Below are positions 23,157-29,910 of a stretch of DNA of 29,910 nt, piece by piece. The stretch's first letter is position 1, and each line of letters starts with the position of its first letter. The DNA is from a virus. The notes below the pieces were generated by a model. The model made no database searches and was not told where the DNA came from. It saw nothing but the letters and a program-made list of their open reading frames with translations. Both the position numbers and the translations under genes were made by a program. The DNA lies in the IMG/VR virus record IMGVR_UViG_3300013004_000133, positions 1 through 29,910 of that record; one strand, written 5' to 3'.

Positions 23157-26100
23157 TTAGGCTTGAGATTCGATGTATGTGACTTGAATGTCAATGTTGG
23201 CTTGTGAACCTTGTGCAGGAACAATGTTAAACGCAACGATCTCGTTACCATTTGGAAAGAATCCAGTTCCTGGTAAAACAGCACCGCCAATCTCTTTAAC
23301 ATTGCGTAAGTCAATGAATCCAGAGTTTGTAGCACTTAATGGAATTGAGAACAACTGTTCACCGCCTTGTGCATATGGTAAACCATTGTGATGTCCTCTT
23401 GGACTCAAGTCAAACACCACAGAGTTCACACCCCACAAGTTGGTTGGCTTATCAGTTGCTGGGTACACATTGGCAACGAACTGTGTAAAGCTAGGCTGAT
23501 TAAAACCACCTGTTTGTAGAGTACCACCTGGCTGGTTGAAACGAACATTCAACGGCTGCCAGTTTGCACTAATGATGTTGGTTGGATTCAACACCGCTTG
23601 TAACAAGAAGCGTGGCTTCAAGGTTGCAGCAGTGTCTGCAATGTTAACGAACATGTTCTGTAACAGCAACTGAGCACGGTTGATCAAGTCCTTGCTACCC
23701 AATTCGCCTGTGACAGCATTGGTAATAGCAGGTGCTAGTCTCATCATGAGCAGTGTTTGTACCTGTGTACCCAACACATTCAAGTTTGCCAAGTTGTATG
23801 TGAACTGATATGTACGATCCACATCAAAGCGTCCGTCTAGAATAACAGCTGATCCCCAGTGATTTAGATCTGGGCTGGCTGTGATACTAAACAATCTGCA
23901 GGTAGAAGTTTCTGAGTGTGATGCACCTGTGCCTTGTGGATTCAAACCCATGCTCATGGAACGAATTTGTCCAAGATTGTAGTTTGAAATCACTGCACTA
24001 CGAGTTAGTGTACAAATGTTACCGTTGGCAGTAAAAGGACCTGCTGCGTAAGTAATTATCTCGTCGTTTACAATCACACTGACTGGTTGACTTGCGGTGG
24101 CCTGTGGAAAATCTGCATGAGCTGATGTCAAGGAAATATTTCCTGTTTCATTACCCACCAACGGCAATGCCAGTCTAGCAATTGCATTGGTTCTGTTGGA
24201 ACTCATGTAACGAGCTGGCAAGTTACCTGAACGCATGAATGCTTCGTCGTTCACATTGTTGTTCTTCACACGATGTGCCCAGATCAGTTTGCCATCTGTG
24301 GCTCTCATGCCCCAGTCAATGAAACCAGCACCATACCAGGTGTACTGGATGGCCACCATCTGCATCTTGCTCTTGTCTAGCACATACCCACTTGGGCCAG
24401 TGCCGTCTAGTCTATCAAGATTGAACTGACTTTGCGGAACATTTAGAGTGTCAATCACACTCATTCTTGCCTCTGCTGCATTAACTGATCCGCGATAAGT
24501 TGGTGTGATGTACATTTCTGACTGACCAACAATGCGACTCACTGTGTGGTTCTGACCACGGATCACAATCTGATCACCCACATCTAACTGGTCCACAAAT
24601 CTAGTGAATCTGTCGCCTGCTACCAAATGCTGGTTGATACCTGCGTTCACACGACCTAACACTTCGCGAGTGGCACTGCGACGACCCACTTTGACATTGA
24701 TACCGTCGTATTCCCAGTACACGCCGTTTTGGTCATCAAACATGCCCACACGCACTCTAGCACCATGCCAGTTCAGCACACTGAACTTGGGGAATGTGCC
24801 ATAAGTTGGAGTTGTGGCTCCCAGTAGGCTTTTTGCCAGCACTGTGAATGCTGATGGATTTACAACACTGTTTACCAAATAGTAATCGTTGTAACCAGTG
24901 GTGGTAATGCCAAACAAACCAATATTGGCACCAACTTGCAGGCCGTGCTCTAGTTCTGTGAGGATTGTAACTGTACTACCTATACTTGTACCGCCTGCTA
25001 CCACATTGGTCACTGTGAACACTGGGCACATGCTGATACCTGTGGTAAACATCATGCCTTTACCAGATTGATAACGGAAGTATTTCTTGGTCTGACGAGC
25101 CACTTCATAACCAAAACTAGGAGCATTTACTCCAATATTGGTTCCGCCGTCTACTGGACGGTGCCGCACCAGACTGGTTGGGAACAGTGTGATGTTACCA
25201 TTGATCTGACTCTGTGTGCCCAGTGCTGCTACCACAGCAAGTGCATTGGCCACTGTCGCGCCTGGCTTGGCCACAAAAGTAAATTGATTGCTGTAAGGCA
25301 CGCTGTTGATAGCAAAAATACCCGACGCATGTGTGTTGGCATTCTGTGCGCCAAACAATTGAGTCTGTAGAATCATGCCTGGATACAGTCCATGTGGCTG
25401 TACTGTGGTAACAGTAATGGTGCTAGGTGTGCCCACATTGGACACAATACTAGCATACTGAATGTTGGCACCAGAATACAAACCACCCTTGCGAACCACC
25501 ACATCGTTAGAAACAACAGGTGGGCTCAATTGATACCCAATGTCTCGGCTAGGAGAAACTTTTGGATAGAATGCCATGTAGTTCACATCATTGATGGTGT
25601 TGAAATAGATGCCTTCCACGTTGGCATTGTTCAATCCCAGTGTGGATACAAAACAGTTACCCACATTGGCCACACCAGCCACTGCTGCACTTAGACCATG
25701 CGGACCAGCGCCCTGAACAGATGACGGAACACCGTGAGCATTGGCGTTGATACCAATCACAGGCACGTTGACGTTGCCTGCCACAAACACACCAGCTGCT
25801 GTGACCACCAAGCTGCCTGCAGGTGCTGCGGTAATAGCTGTGGTGCCTAGACCGCTGCGAACCACGGTTTGAGAAGCGTCTTGCAGCGGGCTCACTGAAG
25901 TTCCGCGCAAAATTTCAATGTTCGAAGCACCGCCTAGCCCAGTACTGAGCTCACTGGCCATGTTGACCTTGGCGCAGATTGATCCTGGGTTGATGATTGG
26001 ACTGGCGTTGGTGTTCATCCAGCCACGAGTCACCGTGAATGTACTGGTAACAGTGTCAATAGAATCCACACGGAACAGTTCCAGATTGGACGCAAAACCC

Positions 26101-27224
26101 ACAGTAACATTAGAAGTAATTGCCTTGATTCTTGCGCCAACTGGCAAATTCTGCACTGAGTCGCTGTTGGTTCCCAACAGTCCACGTGTGATACCCAGTG
26201 CTGTTGTGCCGGCGCCTGCGTTAACACCTACCAATTCAAAAGTTCCACCAATAGCAGTTTCAACTGCTAAAACCACAGCCTGTGGTACGGCAAGAGCAAC
26301 GTTGGTAGCCAATGCACTTGCACCAGCGGTAACTGCGGTGGTGGCCACAGTGGCCACATCGTTGTCAGGCAGCGTGACAATCACGCCAATGTCGCCTGCG
26401 TTCCAGTTAGCTGTGCTGAGCACTGTGAATGTTTTTTGTGCAGGACCACCATTGGCCAGTGTTACATGTCTAGCTCCAGTGGTCACAGCAGCGTTGCCTA
26501 CCCAGGTGGTGCCTCGTGGATGGCTTCCGCCCAGGGGCTGGTTAATAACAATCTTGTAGTCAAACGGATTGTGGAACGGACCTGTGTTGCCCTGATAACT
26601 GATAGGAAAGCCTAGTGGGAAGTTGGTGGTGGTGACCGCAGGTGTAAAACCTTGGTTCAACAGTTTGAATGCTGTTCCGCCAGCACCAGTGGCAGTAATG
26701 TTACCGCTGGAACCTGCTGTCATCATGGTAGCATAACCAAAAATGTTGGCCTGCACATCAGTACCTGGCACTTCATAGGTCATGGAAGTCTGGAATCCAG
26801 CAGTGAAACTGGCCCACTTGGTTTGCTGCAAACCGTACTCAAAGTCTGCGTCAATCAATGATTCTGGGAGTCCTATGCGCTGACGCTCAACAGCATCAAT
26901 TCCAAAATCGTGTGTACGAATTCTCAGTTCCACTGTTTCTACAAAAATTTGCAGCCGGTCATTGGCGTTCATTGCACTGGTGTCAAGATCCAGTGTTATG
27001 GTAGTCACGCCATTTTGCGCCCCAGGGAAAGTGGTTGTATCCGTCGAGGCATAGCTAAGGGCGCCGCCGCGTGTGCTGTCGCTGAAATTGTAGATCACCT
27101 GATTTGTGGTCACATTGGTGATCATTAGAATGTCTTTTAGCTGATATGGATCAGCTATCTTCACTGTGCCGGCGCCGCCTGCACCTGGAGTAAAGATGTA
27201 ATATTGTATCGCTTTTCTTGCCAT
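23157..27224 (-). CDS. Large virion structural protein (aquatic T4-like type)
   Basis: 1355 residues. The N-terminus MARKAIQYYIFTPG and the C-terminal third (VDRTYQFTYNLANLNVLGTQ, MMRLAPAITNAVTGELGSKD, LINRAQLLLQNMF) match a large virion protein I recall from marine T4-like phages, often called structural or tail-fibre-like. It has no clear T4 counterpart. Two copies of an HGLxxGxxI ... FTV module (near 611 and 760) are seen. They are typical strand-rich domains of such proteins. The last 100 residues are rich in Gly/Pro/Phe. It sits between fibre genes with its own perfect late promoter and AAGG ribosome binding site, and ends in a strong terminator, so it is a monocistronic late gene, probably a baseplate-proximal appendage or fibre. 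Confidence 0.8.
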   Translation of the reverse strand: MARKAIQYYIFTPGAGGAGTVKIADPYQLKDILMITNVTTNQVIYNFSDSTRGGALSYASTDTTTFPGAQNGVTTITLDLDTSAMNANDRLQIFVETVELRIRTHDFGIDAVERQRIGLPESLIDADFEYGLQQTKWASFTAGFQTSMTYEVPGTDVQANIFGYATMMTAGSSGNITATGAGGTAFKLLNQGFTPAVTTTNFPLGFPISYQGNTGPFHNPFDYKIVINQPLGGSHPRGTTWVGNAAVTTGARHVTLANGGPAQKTFTVLSTANWNAGDIGVIVTLPDNDVATVATTAVTAGASALATNVALAVPQAVVLAVETAIGGTFELVGVNAGAGTTALGITRGLLGTNSDSVQNLPVGARIKAITSNVTVGFASNLELFRVDSIDTVTSTFTVTRGWMNTNASPIINPGSICAKVNMASELSTGLGGASNIEILRGTSVSPLQDASQTVVRSGLGTTAITAAPAGSLVVTAAGVFVAGNVNVPVIGINANAHGVPSSVQGAGPHGLSAAVAGVANVGNCFVSTLGLNNANVEGIYFNTINDVNYMAFYPKVSPSRDIGYQLSPPVVSNDVVVRKGGLYSGANIQYASIVSNVGTPSTITVTTVQPHGLYPGMILQTQLFGAQNANTHASGIFAINSVPYSNQFTFVAKPGATVANALAVVAALGTQSQINGNITLFPTSLVRHRPVDGGTNIGVNAPSFGYEVARQTKKYFRYQSGKGMMFTTGISMCPVFTVTNVVAGGTSIGSTVTILTELEHGLQVGANIGLFGITTTGYNDYYLVNSVVNPSAFTVLAKSLLGATTPTYGTFPKFSVLNWHGARVRVGMFDDQNGVYWEYDGINVKVGRRSATREVLGRVNAGINQHLVAGDRFTRFVDQLDVGDQIVIRGQNHTVSRIVGQSEMYITPTYRGSVNAAEARMSVIDTLNVPQSQFNLDRLDGTGPSGYVLDKSKMQMVAIQYTWYGAGFIDWGMRATDGKLIWAHRVKNNNVNDEAFMRSGNLPARYMSSNRTNAIARLALPLVGNETGNISLTSAHADFPQATASQPVSVIVNDEIITYAAGPFTANGNICTLTRSAVISNYNLGQIRSMSMGLNPQGTGASHSETSTCRLFSITASPDLNHWGSAVILDGRFDVDRTYQFTYNLANLNVLGTQVQTLLMMRLAPAITNAVTGELGSKDLINRAQLLLQNMFVNIADTAATLKPRFLLQAVLNPTNIISANWQPLNVRFNQPGGTLQTGGFNQPSFTQFVANVYPATDKPTNLWGVNSVVFDLSPRGHHNGLPYAQGGEQLFSIPLSATNSGFIDLRNVKEIGGAVLPGTGFFPNGNEIVAFNIVPAQGSQANIDIQVTYIESQA

Positions 27225-27256
27225 TTTGGTCTACCTTATGGTTAATATGCTTCTTT

Positions 27257-27264
27257 TATTTATA
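27257..27264 (-). promoter_or_regulatory. Perfect late promoter TATAAATA for the 1355-residue gene
   Basis: An exact late consensus on the minus strand, 33 bases upstream of ATG 27224. It overlaps the TAA stop codon of the 123-residue gene (27262-27260). Confidence 0.75.
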
Positions 27265-27631
27265 CACCGAACACTATTCCAATGGAATCAATGTAGCTTT
27301 TTGGCATGATTGAGTTGCTTTGGAATGTTTGGGTAGCCAAAATTACATTGGCCAACGTAACGCCATCAAACGTGCCAACTGAGGAAAAATTCGCAGTTCC
27401 TGTAAAAGTGGAATTGCTAAGAGTTCCACTGTTTACTGTGGGGCTTGTTAGTGTTTTATTGGTAAGTGTTTGGCTGGAATTTACACCAACCAGTGCAAAT
27501 CCGCCTGCTGTGGAGCCGTCGTGAACACGCAACACATCCAAGGTTGTGTCCACTGTGACTTCGCCCACCGCACCTGTAAAACTGTTGTTTTGGGAGCTTG
27601 TTCCTCTTCGGAACTGTACTTGTGTTGGCAT
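27260..27631 (-). CDS. Small Mtd-N-like fibre protein, copy 2
   Basis: 123 residues. VQFRRGTSSQNNSFTGAVGE then VTVDTTLDVLRVHDGSTAGG (about 5-43) is the same Mtd-N-like domain as in the 14873-15214 protein. Both share the LTNKTLTSPT linker and the ending PKSYIDxxxIxFGV. This copy has about 10 extra residues in the variable middle (NSGTLSNSTFTGTANFSSVG). The paralogues lie 12 kb apart, flanking the two largest appendage genes. ATG 27631 has an AGGAG site and its own late promoter. Confidence 0.78.
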   Translation of the reverse strand: MPTQVQFRRGTSSQNNSFTGAVGEVTVDTTLDVLRVHDGSTAGGFALVGVNSSQTLTNKTLTSPTVNSGTLSNSTFTGTANFSSVGTFDGVTLANVILATQTFQSNSIMPKSYIDSIGIVFGV

Positions 27632-27663
27632 ATCTTAACCGACTCCTGATAGTGTATTATTGG

Positions 27664-27671
27664 TATTTATG
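27664..27671 (-). promoter_or_regulatory. T4-type late promoter for the 123-residue gene
   Basis: CATAAATA on the minus strand, 33 bases upstream of ATG 27631, overlapping the 3' end of the preceding gene; AGGAG lies between. Confidence 0.65.
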
Positions 27672-28053
27672 TTAACTCGCCTAGATCCGTGGTTTCAACA
27701 TACCCAGATGGCTCCATGCAATCGTAAATGTCATAGGATGTGCCCGAACTTTCTTGTAACACTGCACCAAAAGCGTCTTGTACAGGTGCTATGGTCACCG
27801 GACCCGACGATTCTGTAAAAGTTGTCAGTGTTCCGTCTATAGTAATTTGTGTCACCGCGTAATCTCCACCTGGAAAATACAAAGTAGTAGAATTTATGAA
27901 ACCCTGATTGTTACTAGGGCTGGTGATAATATTATCTGGGCCAGAATTAGCGTAAATGATGTTTCCGCTGGTACGAATATCACCATTGGAAGCAAACATG
28001 GTGATTGGACCGCAAACGATCCCTTCATCAATTACAAACTTGCTGTTAGCCAT
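27667..28053 (-). CDS. Small putative virion protein, unknown function
   Basis: 128 residues, no family recognised. Sequence is beta-type and polar: GIVCGPITMFASNGDIRTSG, a central ASN/TSP-rich stretch, YFPGGDYAVTQITIDGTLTT and an acidic C-terminus (SYDIYDCMEPSGYVETTDLG). The SNGDIRTSGNIIYA segment resembles the short SGN/TGN steps in the neighbouring fibre proteins. It is flanked by fibre genes, has its own late promoter and an AGGAA site before ATG 28053, so a late structural or fibre-assembly role is the best inference. Confidence 0.65.
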   Translation of the reverse strand: MANSKFVIDEGIVCGPITMFASNGDIRTSGNIIYANSGPDNIITSPSNNQGFINSTTLYFPGGDYAVTQITIDGTLTTFTESSGPVTIAPVQDAFGAVLQESSGTSYDIYDCMEPSGYVETTDLGELT

Positions 28054-28074
28054 AATACTGTTGTTCCTATATGT

Positions 28075-28082
28075 TATTTATG
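28075..28082 (-). promoter_or_regulatory. T4-type late promoter for the 128-residue gene
   Basis: CATAAATA on the minus strand, 22 bases upstream of ATG 28053, with AGGAA in between. Confidence 0.65.
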
Positions 28083-28091
28083 AATTTTGGA

Positions 28092-29910
28092 TCAGTAAGA
28101 TTCCCATTCCTGATATTTGCTCAACATATCAGCTCTTACTTTTACTTTGTTACCTGTGCTGTTGCCTGTGTAATACAAATTCACATTACCGCTGCTGAGA
28201 GCCACACTTACATTGCCCAATGGTGCAGCATTTGCCAAGGTACTGATCATGTTGTATTGAGTTCTGTAGGCAGTTGTGTCATTGTGAATGATCAAAACTT
28301 CACTTACTTCATGTGCAGCTCTTGTGGCGTTTTGCACCTGTACCATGTATTTGGCACTGCGATATCTATCGGCCTGGAATGTGTGAATCAGTACTGGGGT
28401 TGTGTTCACCGTGACTTCTGTGGTGCCGCGCCAGCCCACAGTGTGGTCGCTCTTGAATAGCACACTGTTGGCACTGGCAGAACCATTTGCACCTGTTATC
28501 AACACTCCTTCGTCAAGAGCTTGAACATTTACTAATCCAGTGACAGCAGTGAAACCAGCTGTGGTTGTGAGAGCAATAAGTCTGGCGCTGATCACATCGC
28601 CCGGTGCTGGTGCTTCAGTAAAGGTCACTACATTGCCAGAAATACTGTAAGCTGCCACCGGTTGTTGCAGAGTACCGTTGATGGCTACAAAAGTACCTGC
28701 AGTAGTGGCCAAACGACTTAGTGTGTACTGAGTTGTTAATCCGTCACCAGAGAAAGTGTCTGCCACAATGGTAGATGTTAGAGCTGCTTGTGGCTGGAAC
28801 CATTTGGCACCGTCCCAGTATTCAATATCATTGGCAATGGTATTGAATCGTATCATGCCTGGGCTTGTTGAACCATAGCCAATGAATCCAGGTCGCTGTG
28901 CTTCAGTGCCTCTTGGCAGTAGCAAGGAATCAGTACTGTTGATTTGCAGCTTGGCGCCAATCACAAGATTAGCTGCCACAGCACTGTTACCAATCAGCAC
29001 TTGATTATAGGTGCTGCTGGTGCTGGCCCATACTAGCGTTGAGTCGTTGCCGCCGCGAACATAAAAGTCTCTATTGTGATTCTGCTGGTCGTTGATACGA
29101 GCACCTTCGCTCACATTTAGATTACCACCAATTGCTGTGCCGCCCTGCACATACAAGGCACCACTGGAAGTGGTTGTACTGGTGGTACTGTTGGCAATTG
29201 CCACTTGCCCAGTAAATGTTGTTTTTTGGTTGTTGTCCACACGAACTGCCAACGAATGATCGCTGTTGTCGCGTTTGGTCCAAATTTGTAATTCACCACC
29301 AATACCACTGGCAGCAGCGGTAGTACCTTGTGCTACTGTTCTGATGCCAGTGATTTCATTGTATTGACTGGTGTAAGCGTAAGCACCAAAGGTGCCAATT
29401 ACATCGCCATCCTGTGAGTTGGCGGGTGAGTGTCCTGTGCCTCTGCTGCTAGATATTGTCCAACCAGGCAACTGTCCTACGGTGTTGGCTGTGATAGCAC
29501 TCTGTGGTACATAGCTATCGCCCTGATAATAGATGTTAAAGGTATCTGTACCGCCAAAGTCGCCGTTGGTACCCACATGAAGTCCAACTGTGCTGAATGT
29601 GTTGCCTGTTTGTCTCTGGAAGTTGAAATCAAGATTACGCTGATCAACTGACAAGTTTCCACTTGGACTAATAAACAGCACAGAATTGCCAGCAAACGCC
29701 TTCATTACCAAATCTTGACCAATGTTGGCAGCAGTGAACGCTGCCTGACGAGGAGTGATGTTGCCAATGAAGATATTGTTCATATCTCCTGGCAAACCAG
29801 GATTCAATATCAAGTTGCCCGAAGGTGAAATGTTACCACTGCCGCTGCCTAGAATGGTTATGGTGTTGGTAACTGTGAGATTGGTAAATGTGGCTGGCAC
29901 AGGAGTACTG
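28092..29910 (-). CDS. Tail-fibre-like protein, 5' end probably beyond the window
   Basis: At least 602 residues. A GTG at 29900 (reading PATFTNLTVTNT after it) could be the start, but there is no Shine-Dalgarno and the frame stays open to the edge (S-T-P before it), so the gene is probably truncated by the window. Contents in order: Asn/Ser/Gly solenoid-like N-part; a globular region with WTISSSRGTGHSPAN (about 147-161); a repeat TSSGALYVQGGTAIGGNLNV shared with the giant fibre; a typical fibre block FNTIANDIEYWDGAKWFQP (about 350-368); and a C-terminal domain with FQADRYRSAKYMVQVQNATR (about 509-528), frequent at the ends of aquatic phage fibres. It is likely part of the host-contact apparatus. 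Confidence 0.78.
   Translation of the reverse strand, partial: STPVPATFTNLTVTNTITILGSGSGNISPSGNLILNPGLPGDMNNIFIGNITPRQAAFTAANIGQDLVMKAFAGNSVLFISPSGNLSVDQRNLDFNFQRQTGNTFSTVGLHVGTNGDFGGTDTFNIYYQGDSYVPQSAITANTVGQLPGWTISSSRGTGHSPANSQDGDVIGTFGAYAYTSQYNEITGIRTVAQGTTAAASGIGGELQIWTKRDNSDHSLAVRVDNNQKTTFTGQVAIANSTTSTTTSSGALYVQGGTAIGGNLNVSEGARINDQQNHNRDFYVRGGNDSTLVWASTSSTYNQVLIGNSAVAANLVIGAKLQINSTDSLLLPRGTEAQRPGFIGYGSTSPGMIRFNTIANDIEYWDGAKWFQPQAALTSTIVADTFSGDGLTTQYTLSRLATTAGTFVAINGTLQQPVAAYSISGNVVTFTEAPAPGDVISARLIALTTTAGFTAVTGLVNVQALDEGVLITGANGSASANSVLFKSDHTVGWRGTTEVTVNTTPVLIHTFQADRYRSAKYMVQVQNATRAAHEVSEVLIIHNDTTAYRTQYNMISTLANAAPLGNVSVALSSGNVNLYYTGNSTGNKVKVRADMLSKYQEWESY

Noticed and set aside
23063-23335. 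Minus-strand 90-residue frame spanning the spacer before the giant fibre
   Set aside because: It runs through the terminator hairpin and in a second frame of the 1355-residue gene; composition is not protein-like.
25918-26559. Plus-strand 213-residue frame opposite the 1355-residue gene
   Set aside because: Low-complexity Ala/Val/Pro antisense translation of a Gly/Thr/Ala-rich gene; no start signal.
14873-27631. A diversity-generating retroelement, prompted by the Mtd-N-like domains
   Set aside because: No reverse transcriptase, no template/variable repeat pair with adenine-specific differences and no C-type-lectin variable region were seen.
1-29910. tRNA genes, integrase, transposon ends and attachment sites
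   Set aside because: None could be recognised by eye; the spacers are short and filled by promoters, hairpins and ribosome binding sites.

Overview
The window looks like the morphogenesis region of a large contractile-tailed phage of the T4 superfamily, related to the T4-like viruses of aquatic bacteria (cyanophage and pelagiphage type). Evidence: recognisable T4-type tail sheath (gp18), tail tube (gp19), neck proteins (gp13, gp14), tail-terminator/sheath stabiliser (gp15), a gp54/gp19-like tail-tube-initiator protein and dNMP kinase (T4 gene 1), T4-type late promoters (TATAAATA and close variants) before nearly every structural gene, and dense packing with stop/start overlaps. The host cannot be read from the sequence; an aquatic bacterium is an inference from family resemblance. 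No tRNA, rRNA, integrase, transposase, CRISPR array or reverse transcriptase was seen, and no gene-free stretch exceeds about 110 bases.

Layout. (1) 1-6202, minus strand: sheath gp18, tube gp19, gp54-like protein and the start of a further gene, each of the first three with its own late promoter. (2) 6203-6303: divergent spacer with a late promoter each way. (3) 6304-7252: a plus-strand zinc-ribbon/HNH-like gene whose 3' end overlaps the minus-strand dNMP kinase by 80 bp. (4) 7253-11039, minus strand: gp13 with two small downstream genes, then a 409-residue gene and an 89-residue gene of unknown function that carry host-type sigma-70 promoters. (5) 11040-14126, plus strand: gp14, gp15 and a Nudix hydrolase as one late operon. 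(6) 14123-29910, minus strand: a 15.8-kb fibre/appendage region holding a 602+ residue fibre protein (5' end outside the window), a 128-residue protein, two paralogous Mtd-N-like small proteins, a 1355-residue virion protein, a 2409-residue modular fibre, a 185-residue fibre-like protein and a Rossmann-like protein of unknown activity.

How it works together: gp13/gp14 finish the head neck, gp15 caps the tail, gp18 and gp19 form sheath and tube, the gp54-like protein would start the tube on the baseplate, and the fibre region supplies host-contact appendages. dNMP kinase and Nudix hydrolase act on nucleotides. The most striking regulatory pattern is at the dNMP kinase and gp13 starts: a terminator hairpin for the upstream gene lies right against the next ATG, and the next gene's own promoter is placed so that its predicted transcript starts inside the hairpin loop. 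That transcript would lack the 5' arm and keep a free GGGG Shine-Dalgarno. The most striking protein pattern is an 11-copy, about 0.6-kb modular array in the giant fibre, with a related short Trp-rich motif recurring in sheath, neck and other fibre proteins.
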